Below are positions 44,130 through 52,299 of a stretch of 64,000 nt of DNA, piece by piece. The stretch's first letter is position 1, and every line of letters starts with the position of its first letter. Both the position numbers and the translations under genes were made by a program. The notes beneath the pieces were generated by a model, which was given only the letters and a program-made list of their open reading frames with translations, was not told the origin of the DNA and searched no databases. Location of the stretch: the NCBI GenBank assembly GCA_942493245.1, contig OW818685.1, positions 5,518,001-5,582,000 of the forward strand. Reading direction: 5' to 3'. This stretch comes from DAOPYU01 sp942493245 (GTDB lineage Bacteria > Sumerlaeota > Sumerlaeia > UBA8349).

Positions 44130-44192
44130 AACCGCAGAATACGCAGAGCACGCAGAAACTAATTTTCTGCGTGCTCTGCGTATTCTGCGGTT
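44130..44192. repeat. Perfect 29-bp-stem palindrome between convergent genes (CGCAGA type)
   Basis: The left arm 44130-44158 reads AACCGCAGAATACGCAGAGC and continues ACGCAGAAA; the right arm 44164-44192 is its exact reverse complement; the loop is 5 bases. The arm is built of a 9-10-bp unit (CGCAGA + 3). Placed between the convergent stops of the CE15 esterase and the polyferredoxin, so it could serve as a bidirectional terminator, although its family relation to two other elements suggests mobility. Confidence 0.9.
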
Positions 44193-44217
44193 GAAAAAAG
44201 TGGTTCTAAAACCCTTC

Positions 44218-45048
44218 CTATTGTTCCATCTTTCGCCCCGCCGTTTTCTGGGCCGTCTTTTCGTCGGAGAACGGACACGGTTCCTGGCATTCGTGACAGA
44301 CGATACAATCCGCGTGGCGGTTGGGATCAATCCCCTGGACGATCCGCATTGAAGGCTTGACATCCGTCGAGCAGGCCCGGTCGCAGGCTTTGCAGGAGAT
44401 ACATTTGGCGTCCGGGGCCTTCACCTTCCAGAAACTCAGGTAGTTGAGTGGCGCCATCAATGCGCCGATGGGACAGAACACCTTGCAGAACGAGCGGCTC
44501 GACAGGATGGCCAGCATCAGCACGAGTACGAAGAACAGGATCCGGATGCCCGTCAACCATCCCGACCAGGAGAAACCGCTCTGGATCCAGTTCGGCACGA
44601 CCACCTGGAGGAACGCCGCCGGGCAGATGCGGCAGAAGGACGCCACGGTCAGCTCGCCCCAGATGAAGGGAAACAGAAACACCATCAGAATCAGAACCGC
44701 GTATTTGGTGTAGGAGGTCCACTCCGGCAGTTTGAATTTTGGGCTGGGAATTTTGTAGAACAGCGCCTGAAGCGTCCCGAAGGGACAGACCCAGCCACAG
44801 AACAACCGTCCCACCAACGCGCCGAAGGCCAGCAGAAAACCGAGCGCAACGAACGGGAAAAGATGCCAGCCGGAAAAATGGACCAGTACGCCGATCGGAC
44901 AGGCGGTCCACGACAGGGCACAAGCGTGGCAACTCAGGATCGGCAGGCACAGACTGCGCGCCTGGAGCCAGGCAAGGGGGCCGACGGCGGCGTGAAATAG
45001 AATAAGCGAGAAGACCTGAACGGAACGGCGGATCGAATGCAGGGTCAT
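44218..45048 (-). CDS. NapH-like membrane polyferredoxin
   Basis: 276 residues from the ATG at 45048. Several membrane helices carry the paired motifs LFCGWVCPFGTLQA and SFCKVFCPIGALMA of the NapH/CcoG/NosR-type electron-transfer proteins, plus an N-terminal CHACALSWTACPIG. The C-terminus holds two 4Fe-4S sites, CISCKACDRACS and CIVCHECQEPCP. It probably moves electrons across or along the membrane between the quinone pool and a periplasmic or cytoplasmic acceptor. The partner is not in the window. The ribosome site is weak; a longer start at 45129 is possible but begins before the first helix with no signal. Confidence 0.87.
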   Translation of the reverse strand: MTLHSIRRSVQVFSLILFHAAVGPLAWLQARSLCLPILSCHACALSWTACPIGVLVHFSGWHLFPFVALGFLLAFGALVGRLFCGWVCPFGTLQALFYKIPSPKFKLPEWTSYTKYAVLILMVFLFPFIWGELTVASFCRICPAAFLQVVVPNWIQSGFSWSGWLTGIRILFFVLVLMLAILSSRSFCKVFCPIGALMAPLNYLSFWKVKAPDAKCISCKACDRACSTDVKPSMRIVQGIDPNRHADCIVCHECQEPCPFSDEKTAQKTAGRKMEQ

Positions 45049-45169
45049 GGTCCGGGCTTTTGAACCGCGCGAAACCGAGAGTCGCGCGGTTGGGTAAAAT
45101 GGATGCTTCTGACGGAAACGGAAACACAACTTCGCGAAGCGGCCCCACGGGCCGCGAAGGCTTTCAACT

Positions 45170-45778
45170 TCAGGTGGGGCACGCTTTTTTCCCGGTCAGG
45201 TGCAACAGCCCGTCCGTTCGGGCCACCCCGCCCGTGGTGGCGTGTTCGATCATCACCAGTTCCGTCGCGGACGTCTGGCGCGTCGTGTCGGCGACCCATT
45301 GGGCCTCCGCGCCTCCGGTGATCGCCTGCTCGGTCAGCGCCTTGTCCTCGTCGGGGTTGGCGGGCGGGGTCTTCACGGCCGTGGTCGGAGGCTTGACCGC
45401 GCCGGCAGTGGCAACCGACGGTGCGGACTCCGTCGTCTGGGCGGTCGAACTCGTCGCAGCGGGTTTCTTTGGGGAAGCAACGCTCGGCGCGGTCAGATCC
45501 AAGTCCAGGCTGATATCATCGAGATTGATGTCGCCGAGTCCCAGCTCGTCATCTGCTTTTTTCATCGTGTCGGACGCAGTGGGCGCCGGTGTGGGCGCGG
45601 GCATCACCGTTGACGGCAGGGACGGGGGTTGAGTCGAAGTGGCGGTTTTGGGCGTGGAGGCGGCGTTGGCGGGTTTGGCGTAATAGACGGTGAAATTGCG
45701 GTTCCGTCCCGCCACCAGAAACACCCCGGCTATCACCAGCGCCAGAACGGCCAGAGTTCCTCGCGTTGAACTACGCAT
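45170..45778 (-). CDS. Unknown membrane-anchored, Thr/Ala/Pro-rich protein
   Basis: 202 residues; ATG at 45778 with AGAAGGA 9 bases upstream. One N-terminal helix (TLAVLALVIAGVFLVAG), then a low-complexity Ala/Thr/Ser/Pro region interrupted by a regular acidic-hydrophobic stretch DDELGLGDINLDDISLDLDL (about residues 75-95) that may be a docking peptide. The last 40 residues (EAQWVADTTRQTSATELVMI) look folded. 47 bp downstream of selB and 121 bp upstream of the polyferredoxin, same strand, so possibly one operon. No family recognised. Confidence 0.65.
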   Translation of the reverse strand: MRSSTRGTLAVLALVIAGVFLVAGRNRNFTVYYAKPANAASTPKTATSTQPPSLPSTVMPAPTPAPTASDTMKKADDELGLGDINLDDISLDLDLTAPSVASPKKPAATSSTAQTTESAPSVATAGAVKPPTTAVKTPPANPDEDKALTEQAITGGAEAQWVADTTRQTSATELVMIEHATTGGVARTDGLLHLTGKKACPT

Positions 45779-45825
45779 GGCGTTTTCCTTCTCTCCTGTT
45801 CCTTCCCTGAAACCGTCTTTTTCGT

Positions 45826-47757
45826 TCAGCGCAACCGCTGTTCGTACCCGGTGGTCAGTTTCCGGGCGTTGCCGACCCGGAGCGTGATGCGTTGGCAGTC
45901 GAGATAGTCCAGCAGGGCGATGGCGTACTTGCGGCTGGTCTGCAAGGTGTCGCGAAACGCGCCCGAGTCCAAGTCGCCCGTGGTCCGGATCGTATGGACC
46001 GCGAGGTCCTGCGCCCGCTTATAATGATCGTAATGCAACACCACATTCTTATCAAGACGAATCAGGTCGCCTTCGTTGAACAGGTGGCGCACAAGTTTCT
46101 CGACCTGCGCCGGAGGCGCTTTCAGGAGGTCGGGCAATTCCTCAGGCCGGGGCGACTGGAACCCGGTCTGGCGGAACAAGTCCAGGATCCGCTCCATCAG
46201 GTCGCGGTCCACCGGGTCCATGTCGGCCACGGCGCCCCGCAACGTGAACACATCGCCCTTGCGGCGCAGTTCGCCGCTTTCGATCAAACCGGTCAGAACC
46301 TTGGTCCACAGCGGGGTGGGCCACTTGGCGTTGCCGCGCAGCTGGCTGCTCGACACGGTCAGTTGCCTGGCGGCCTGCGCCTGCGCGATCTCGCGGCGGG
46401 CGCTTTCCAGGTAGGTCTCGCAGGATTTTGCGTGGACGAAATAATCCTCACCCAGCGCCAGAATCTCGCCCTGCGAGGTCAACCGTACCAGCGCCTCGCG
46501 AAGCGAGGGGAGATCCAACAGGCACGCGCGGGCCAGATCGCCGGCGGATGCGCCCATCGGGTATTCGTAGCGCAACGCGCAAGCCACCTTGCGGTCCGTC
46601 CCCTCCGGACTGGAGGGGTCCAGGCCGGCGAACGCGGCGCGCTGTTCCTGAAGACGCGGCAGAATCTGCGCGCGGCGGGGTCGTTCCAGCCCGCGGGTCA
46701 GGGCCAGCACCATCCCGCCCGCCACTGTGGCGGCGGGGGAGGCGCGGCGCAGGATGAATCGGTCGTGCGCCGCCACGGCCACCGGATGCGCCAGCACCAG
46801 CGTGGCGAGCGCGCTCTGGCCCTCGGTCAGGACGCGGTCCTCGAGCAGATGGATTTTCCCCGGCGCTTCGACCGTGCCCGCGTGGAACTTGACGTTCTCG
46901 GCGTTCTTCAGAGGGTTCTCGAGACCGGGCACCGCCTTGAGTTCCAGGTGCAGAATCTGAGCCGGTTCCAGAAAACCCGCTTCGCAGATCACCTGTCCCC
47001 GGATGGGAGGTGTTTTACTGAACTCGGGAATGTTGATGGCCAGGCATTGTCCGCATCCGCCACTCTCGGCCGTGCGGAGGAACCGCTGGATCCCCCGGAC
47101 CTTCCCCACCTGGCCGCCCGGGACCAGTTCCACGCGGTCGCCCACGTGGATGCGTCCGGCGACGGGAATCCCGGTGACGACCGACCCGAACCCCTCCTGA
47201 GTGAAAACCTTCTCGACCGGCATGCGGAATATGCCGGGTCGCGCGCGGTGCGCCGCGCGCCCGATTTCATCGAGCAGGGTCTGGTAAAATTCTGGGTACC
47301 CCTCGAATGTGTGGGACGAGACGGGGCAGATCGGGACGCCGTCGAGGAAGGTTCCGGCGAAGAATCCCCGGATTTCCTCGATGCGTTGCTGCACCACGTC
47401 AGGCTCGACCAGATCGGTCTTGGTCAAGGCGATCATGCCTTGGCGCACGCCGAGCAGGTCCATGATCTGGAAGTGCTCGATGGTCTGGGGCATGATTCCG
47501 TCGTCCGCCGCGATCACCAGCAGGGTCATCGCGATGCCCGAGACCCCGGCCACCATGTTCTTGACGAATTTCTCGTGCCCCGGCACGTCCACGATCCCCA
47601 CGCAGTTGTTTCCGCCCAGAAAGCAGGGGGCGAACCCGAGTTCGATCGTGAGGCCGCGCTCCTGCTCTTCCTTGAGCCGGTCGGTCTGACACCCGGTCAG
47701 AAGGGTGACCAGCGAGGTCTTGCCGTGGTCCACGTGCCCGGCGGTGCAGAGCATCAT
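45826..47757 (-). CDS. selB: Selenocysteine-specific elongation factor SelB
   Basis: 643 residues from the ATG at 47757 (GGAAG 5 bases upstream; 47814 is an alternative with 19 more residues). Delivers selenocysteinyl-tRNA to the ribosome at UGA codons marked by a SECIS hairpin. GTPase motifs: TAGHVDHGKTSLVTLLTG, ERGLTIELGFA, DVPGHEKFVKNMVAG, LTKTD. Domain II (VEKVFTQEGFGSVVTGIPV) and III follow, then the four winged-helix repeats (ADLARACLLDLPSLREAL; FRDTLQTSRKYAIALLDYLD as the last), which bind SECIS RNA. The full C-terminus shows that it is SelB, not EF-Tu. selA, selC and selD are not adjacent, and I see no in-frame UGA selenoprotein in this window. Confidence 0.95.
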   Translation of the reverse strand: MMLCTAGHVDHGKTSLVTLLTGCQTDRLKEEQERGLTIELGFAPCFLGGNNCVGIVDVPGHEKFVKNMVAGVSGIAMTLLVIAADDGIMPQTIEHFQIMDLLGVRQGMIALTKTDLVEPDVVQQRIEEIRGFFAGTFLDGVPICPVSSHTFEGYPEFYQTLLDEIGRAAHRARPGIFRMPVEKVFTQEGFGSVVTGIPVAGRIHVGDRVELVPGGQVGKVRGIQRFLRTAESGGCGQCLAINIPEFSKTPPIRGQVICEAGFLEPAQILHLELKAVPGLENPLKNAENVKFHAGTVEAPGKIHLLEDRVLTEGQSALATLVLAHPVAVAAHDRFILRRASPAATVAGGMVLALTRGLERPRRAQILPRLQEQRAAFAGLDPSSPEGTDRKVACALRYEYPMGASAGDLARACLLDLPSLREALVRLTSQGEILALGEDYFVHAKSCETYLESARREIAQAQAARQLTVSSSQLRGNAKWPTPLWTKVLTGLIESGELRRKGDVFTLRGAVADMDPVDRDLMERILDLFRQTGFQSPRPEELPDLLKAPPAQVEKLVRHLFNEGDLIRLDKNVVLHYDHYKRAQDLAVHTIRTTGDLDSGAFRDTLQTSRKYAIALLDYLDCQRITLRVGNARKLTTGYEQRLR

Positions 47758-47954
47758 GAGGACTTCCGGGTTTTCAATTCGGGGCGACAGGCGCCCCAAC
47801 GGTTTGTGCGACATGGGTTCGGTTCCAGCAAGGCGGCAGGATCGGGAGGTACACAAATTCTCTCCCAGCCGCCAATCTTGGCGCAGGACCCGCCCGGCTG
47901 CAAGAGGAAAAGAGGAGTCCGAAGGCGTCTGTTGTGATTTCACCCGTAAGAAGG

Positions 47955-47984
47955 TTGACGCTTCGGCGGAATTGGCCTTATGAT
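47955..47984 (+). promoter_or_regulatory. Promoter-like sequence upstream of the lipoprotein-metallopeptidase pair
   Basis: TTGACG (47955-47960), 18-bp spacer, TATGAT (47979-47984), 110 bp before the lipoprotein ATG, in the divergent gap with selB. Confidence 0.5.
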
Positions 47985-48093
47985 AAAGAAGGAAGGGTGC
48001 CGAACGAAGCGGTTGGCTCGGTGTTTTTGTTTTGGGGAATCGTCACGCGGTTTTCTTTCGGAACCGATTTTATGTCACGATGGAGGCGGGGGT

Positions 48094-48681
48094 ATGGTTC
48101 TTCAATACCGGATATTTTTCGTGTGGCTTCTGGCCATTCTGGCGCTTTGCCTGACGTGCGGGTGTGAGAAATCGTCTCAGCGCGCCCAAACCGTTTCTCC
48201 CGGGAAATCGGCGGAAAAACCCGCTTCGTCGGCGGAAATCTCGCGGACCCCGAGCGGTCCCGTGGCGGGCAAGGCCGCTACGCAGGTCCAACCGGTCGCG
48301 CCCGCGCAACCGGCCAGACCGGTCCAGCCTGCGCCACCCGCGAATCCAGTAAAGGAAGGGGATCCGGCCATGCGCCTCTACGACCGAATTCAGACGGCTG
48401 TGGATCAGGGCCGGATGCCGTTGAAGGAAGCGGTGCTGCTCGAAGCGAAGTTGATCTATAAACCCGCGCTTCTTCCCGCCGACTCGCCCTATCGGCCCGG
48501 TCCCCAGGACAGCGGCTTTGTCGAAGAGTGCCTGACCGGTTTCAACAAGGATGTCCACCGCGTGTTTCCCGAGTTGAACGCGGAAGAGCGGGAACTTCTC
48601 AAGTCGCTCGATCCGGGTCTGAAGACCGTGATCGAACAGAAGGAAAAAGAGGCGTCGAAGAGCGCTCCGGGGAAGCCGTAA
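48094..48681 (+). CDS. Probable lipoprotein: free-standing copy of the metallopeptidase N-terminal domain
   Basis: 195 residues from the ATG at 48094 (GGAGGCGGGGG upstream). An N-terminal hydrophobic segment (FFVWLLAILALCLTCGC) ends in a possible lipobox cysteine (Cys24), then comes a Pro/Ala/Gln linker to about residue 90. Residues 93-185 form a domain homologous to residues 52-140 of the next protein: LYDRI against AYDRV, AVLLEAKLIY against SVILRAQLLY, and ECLTGFNKDVHR against ECLSGFTKDVHR. The next gene starts 72 bp downstream on the same strand. Because in the neighbour this domain precedes the catalytic domain like a propeptide, the lipoprotein could be a membrane-tethered inhibitor or chaperone; this is inference. 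Confidence 0.75.
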   Translation: MVLQYRIFFVWLLAILALCLTCGCEKSSQRAQTVSPGKSAEKPASSAEISRTPSGPVAGKAATQVQPVAPAQPARPVQPAPPANPVKEGDPAMRLYDRIQTAVDQGRMPLKEAVLLEAKLIYKPALLPADSPYRPGPQDSGFVEECLTGFNKDVHRVFPELNAEERELLKSLDPGLKTVIEQKEKEASKSAPGKP

Positions 48682-48753
48682 TTCCGGTCGTGATAGAAGA
48701 ACTGATTTTTGATCGTCCTGTGGACGATTCTGAAAGTGGGAGGATACGGAATC

Positions 48754-50718
48754 ATGGAAAAGAAAAGACAAAATGCCTGGCGTTTCATCGCGATACAGAT
48801 TCTGGCGGCGCTGTTGGCGTTGGGTATTCTGAGCGTTCAGGCTCAAACGCCAGACCCGGTGAACGCGCAGGCGAGGCCGAATGTGGCGGCGCAACGGCCC
48901 CATGCGGCCAATGCCTACGACCGCGTCTGTGCGGCCACCGACTCGGGGGATCTTTCTCTGGCGCAATCGGTGATTCTGCGCGCCCAACTGCTCTACGCGC
49001 CGCAGACATTGAGTGAACAGAAGAACAGTTTCGCGCCCTGCGGGGCCGAAGTGGCCGTGGATGAAGAATGTCTGTCGGGTTTTACCAAGGACGTGCATCG
49101 GGCCTACGCGCAATTGAGCGCGGACCAGGTGGCGTGGCTGGCGTCGTTGAGTCCGGATCTGGCCGGACTGGTGCGCGTCAAGGAGATCGAAAAGACCGGT
49201 CGGAAGGCGCCGGCGCAACTGGCCCTGCCCGATTACGGTCTCGACGAGGAAGAAGAGGGGGTGTCGTGTATCGTTCACTACACGCTCGCGGGCGCGCATG
49301 CCGCGCCAGACGCAGACTATGCGAAACTGGTGAAAAGCAACGTTGACAAAGCGATCAAGAGTATGTGCACCAAAGATTTCACCAAGGCTTACGCGGAGGG
49401 ATATGACGATTATCAGGGCAAGATCCATGTCTATATCGTCCAGATGTCCGCCAATGGAGAATGGAAAGACATCACGTCTGTCAGCGGCAACAAAATGGCC
49501 GGGTATTTGTTGATCAGCAAGGACATCAAGGCCAACTTCGGAGAGACTTGGAAGGCCAAACTGAAAGGCGTGTGTACGCACGAGTATTTTCACGGGGTAC
49601 AGTCGGCTTACAACGCCTGGAGCGATTTGTGGTTTCTCGAAGGAACGGCCGTGTGGTCCAGTTGTATCTATGGGAAGGACTGGGGGCACGTCAAGGGGTA
49701 TTACGACGCGGGCGACTCGATCGTCAACCAGCCGAACGCCATTATCTGGAGCACGGCGTACCGCAAATACTCCACAAGCGCTCTGGCGTTTTACTTCCAC
49801 GGTAAATTTGGCGGCCCGAAGTTTTTCACGAAATACTTCGACAATTCCGTAACCCAGAGCGACGCCATCACGATTCTCAATACCACCCTGGCCGAGTCCA
49901 CCACCACATTTGCCGAACAGTACCGCCTGTTCCTGCCCTGTCTGTTCCTCAAGACGCTCAGCCCTCTGAGCCGCAAGTATCTCCCCGACGTGGCCGTCGC
50001 CAACAAATACAGCAGTTACGGCATTGACCCACAGGCGGATCAGGTGGTCCTGACCGGCGCGCAGTTCTATGAAATGGAACCGTCGCACGACATCCCGTCG
50101 GGGGCGTTTATTGCAACACTCGCGGCGGGCGCAACCGGCAGTCCGGAAGGGATGCTGGTGCGGAATACCTCGCGCACACCGATTGTTTTTGCAGCCGGCA
50201 AGGCGGGGATTCCCAGCTTTGGCCGGGCGGTCCGACGGGTTGTGTTGATCGTGACCGACACCGCCTATGGCGGGAAAGACGCGACCGTCCGCCCCTACAC
50301 CTGGTCGGCGATTGTGCCGAGTGTCCGAGTCTCTCAGATTTCCGCGGAATCGCCCATCACAGGCGGTCAGAGTTCTCTCATCACGATCCATTACGATTTG
50401 CAGGGACTTTATCCCTTTGCCGCATTCCCGGTCACGATCAAGGTGATCGAGAAAGGGCCGGACGTTTCGGACTATGCCTCGGGGGACTACAACCTGTACA
50501 ACGGCCTGGACCAGAGCATTCCATTCTATTTCAATACGTCCTACTCCACGAAAGGCAACTATTATTTCACGTTCGAGTTCATCGTGCCGCCCGATTCGTG
50601 GGGCGACGTGCCGCAAGTCAAGGCCCGCAGCAAGCGGTGCCTGGTGCGCGTGTTGCCGAACGAGACGGTCGGGGTGGGAGCGACGGGCGAGGCGCCGACT
50701 CTGACGCCGGCTCCCTGA
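48754..50718 (+). CDS. Secreted HExxH zinc metallopeptidase with N-terminal prodomain-like region
   Basis: 654 residues from the ATG at 48754 (GGAGG upstream). Signal peptide FIAIQILAALLALGILSVQA. Residues 52-140 are the domain shared with the preceding lipoprotein (ECLSGFTKDVHR at 105-116). The catalytic region has THEYFHGVQSAYN with His276, Glu277, His280, and WFLEGTAVW with Glu296 as the probable third zinc ligand, a gluzincin-type arrangement. FHGKFGGPKFF follows. The C-terminal 250 residues are beta-rich (SPITGGQSSLITIHYDL) and may bind substrate. I cannot assign a named peptidase family. Likely role: extracellular or periplasmic protein degradation or maturation, controlled by its neighbour. 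Confidence 0.82.
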   Translation: MEKKRQNAWRFIAIQILAALLALGILSVQAQTPDPVNAQARPNVAAQRPHAANAYDRVCAATDSGDLSLAQSVILRAQLLYAPQTLSEQKNSFAPCGAEVAVDEECLSGFTKDVHRAYAQLSADQVAWLASLSPDLAGLVRVKEIEKTGRKAPAQLALPDYGLDEEEEGVSCIVHYTLAGAHAAPDADYAKLVKSNVDKAIKSMCTKDFTKAYAEGYDDYQGKIHVYIVQMSANGEWKDITSVSGNKMAGYLLISKDIKANFGETWKAKLKGVCTHEYFHGVQSAYNAWSDLWFLEGTAVWSSCIYGKDWGHVKGYYDAGDSIVNQPNAIIWSTAYRKYSTSALAFYFHGKFGGPKFFTKYFDNSVTQSDAITILNTTLAESTTTFAEQYRLFLPCLFLKTLSPLSRKYLPDVAVANKYSSYGIDPQADQVVLTGAQFYEMEPSHDIPSGAFIATLAAGATGSPEGMLVRNTSRTPIVFAAGKAGIPSFGRAVRRVVLIVTDTAYGGKDATVRPYTWSAIVPSVRVSQISAESPITGGQSSLITIHYDLQGLYPFAAFPVTIKVIEKGPDVSDYASGDYNLYNGLDQSIPFYFNTSYSTKGNYYFTFEFIVPPDSWGDVPQVKARSKRCLVRVLPNETVGVGATGEAPTLTPAP

Positions 50719-50823
50719 TTTTTTTTGCCAAGGTTTTCCGGCGAGGTGAGTCTGAATCCTGTGGAGAGTGGCAGGGTTTGACTCCGGGCGGGCGTCCGGG
50801 CGTCAAGGAAAGGGAGACTCGCC

Positions 50824-51312
50824 ATGATTTTTGTGATTTCCCCTTTGCTGGGTTGGACGTGGCCTTCGCTTGTGCCGATTGCGCTGGCGGTGGCGTCTGG
50901 AATCGGCTTCAAGAAACTGACCGACGCGGGTCAAAACGCCTGGTTGCGCGGGGAGTTGACGGAAAAACTGGAGCAATTGCGTCTGGTTTCGGTTCCCATA
51001 GACGAGTTGATCGCCGATGTGGTAGGGGAGGAACTGGGGCGCGACGAGCGGTTGATCTTCGAGAAAGAGGACACCCGGCTGGTTTTCCGCCGCGACACCC
51101 GGGGCAAGTTCTTTGTGGACGTGCTCGGGCCGAAGACCACCCCCGCCTCGCGCCTGCGCAGCGAAGCGATGGCGTTTGCGAGTGAACTGGCGCAGGAGTT
51201 CGTTTACAATCGCGTGGTACGCGAGATGGAGGCGCGGGGACTGAATGTGGTGACCGAAAAGATCGAAGAGGAGTCGGGCGACATCGTTCTGGAACTGCGC
51301 AAATGGCAGTGA
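50824..51312 (+). CDS. Unknown small protein with N-terminal hydrophobic segment
   Basis: 162 residues; AAAGGGAG precedes the ATG at 50824. The N-terminus (FVISPLLGWTWPSLVPIALAVASGIGF) is hydrophobic and could be a membrane anchor. The rest is a mixed alpha/beta domain: IDELIADVVGEELGRDERLIF, RLVFRRDTRGKFFVDVLG, EFVYNRVVREMEARGLNVV, ending in an acidic-to-hydrophobic strand VLELRKW. No family recognised. It lies 49 bp before the TPR gene, so may be co-transcribed. Confidence 0.7.
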   Translation: MIFVISPLLGWTWPSLVPIALAVASGIGFKKLTDAGQNAWLRGELTEKLEQLRLVSVPIDELIADVVGEELGRDERLIFEKEDTRLVFRRDTRGKFFVDVLGPKTTPASRLRSEAMAFASELAQEFVYNRVVREMEARGLNVVTEKIEEESGDIVLELRKWQ

Positions 51313-51361
51313 ATGAAAACGGCGAACCGGCTCGACCCGAAACGGGAAGGTGCAGGAGCGA

Positions 51362-52228
51362 ATGGGGCGTTTTGAAAAACTCGAGATGAAGCAGGACGGC
51401 GCGGAATTTGAACCCACCACGCTGGATAACCCGGCGGCGGGACGCAAAGTGAAGAGTGGCGCAGATCGGCTCGGCATTCCCGAAGCCGAGATCGCCGCTT
51501 TCTCCGGTGTCGAAGCCTTGTCCGGGGACGCTGTTTTGCGCTCTGCAAACGACGCATTCTATACGGGGGACTGGCGACAGGCCCTGCGATTCTACTCGCG
51601 CGCCATCCAGATGGAAACCACCCGTGTGGACCCATGGGCGGGCCAGGTGCTGGCGCTGTTGTTCCTCGATCAGGTGCGCGAGGCCGACATCTGGTCGCGC
51701 CGCCTGCTCGAGTGTTTTCCCGACCACCCGACTGCCGTTTCGTTGAACGGCCTGGTGCGTTCCCTGCAGGGGATGACCCGCAGCGGCATCGGATCGTCGG
51801 ATTTTGCGATGAGCAAGGGCCACGCCGACGAGCTGTGCTGGATCGTGCGCGGGTGGATGCTGCTCGAGGGGGGCAATCAGAACTGGATGCCTTGTCTCGA
51901 TAAGGCGATCGAGCAATGCCCGCCTGACGGCTGGCGTTACCATCTGCTGATGGGTCTGGTGCTCGAACGGTACAAAAAATGGCCCCAGGCCGTAAAGGCT
52001 TACCAGACGGCGGTGGATCAGAAGTTGGACAATTACTACCTCTGGAACCGGCTGGGGCATTGTTACGACCAGTTGGGTCTGGCGCGCAAGGCGCTCGAGG
52101 CCCACCAGCACGCTCTTTCGTTGAATCCCGACTACCCGCCGGCGCGCAAAGCGGTGAGCGACCTCAGCGCGTTCCCGCTCACGACGTTTCTGCGAAAGGC
52201 GGCTCGCCTGTTCCGGCGGAGTTCCTGA
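51362..52228 (+). CDS. Tetratricopeptide-repeat protein
   Basis: 288 residues from the ATG at 51362 (GTG at 51350 possible). No signal peptide. TPR-like helices: ANDAFYTGDWRQALRFYSRAIQ at about 65-86, then LVLERYKKWPQAVKAYQTAVDQ and LGHCYDQLGLARKALEAHQHALSLNPDYPPA near the C-terminus, with less regular helices in between. The tail LRKAARLFRRSS is basic. Probably a cytoplasmic protein-protein adaptor; partner unknown. Confidence 0.8.
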   Translation: MGRFEKLEMKQDGAEFEPTTLDNPAAGRKVKSGADRLGIPEAEIAAFSGVEALSGDAVLRSANDAFYTGDWRQALRFYSRAIQMETTRVDPWAGQVLALLFLDQVREADIWSRRLLECFPDHPTAVSLNGLVRSLQGMTRSGIGSSDFAMSKGHADELCWIVRGWMLLEGGNQNWMPCLDKAIEQCPPDGWRYHLLMGLVLERYKKWPQAVKAYQTAVDQKLDNYYLWNRLGHCYDQLGLARKALEAHQHALSLNPDYPPARKAVSDLSAFPLTTFLRKAARLFRRSS

Positions 52229-52299
52229 GAGAGAGAAGTGTTCAGACGGGGAACCTTCCCGTACCTGGACCGGCATGTGTAGAGGAAGAAACTCCGTTC

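Noticed and set aside
48070..50616. 848-codon minus-strand frame
   Set aside because: Antisense of the lipoprotein and metallopeptidase genes; His/Arg-rich shadow without motifs.
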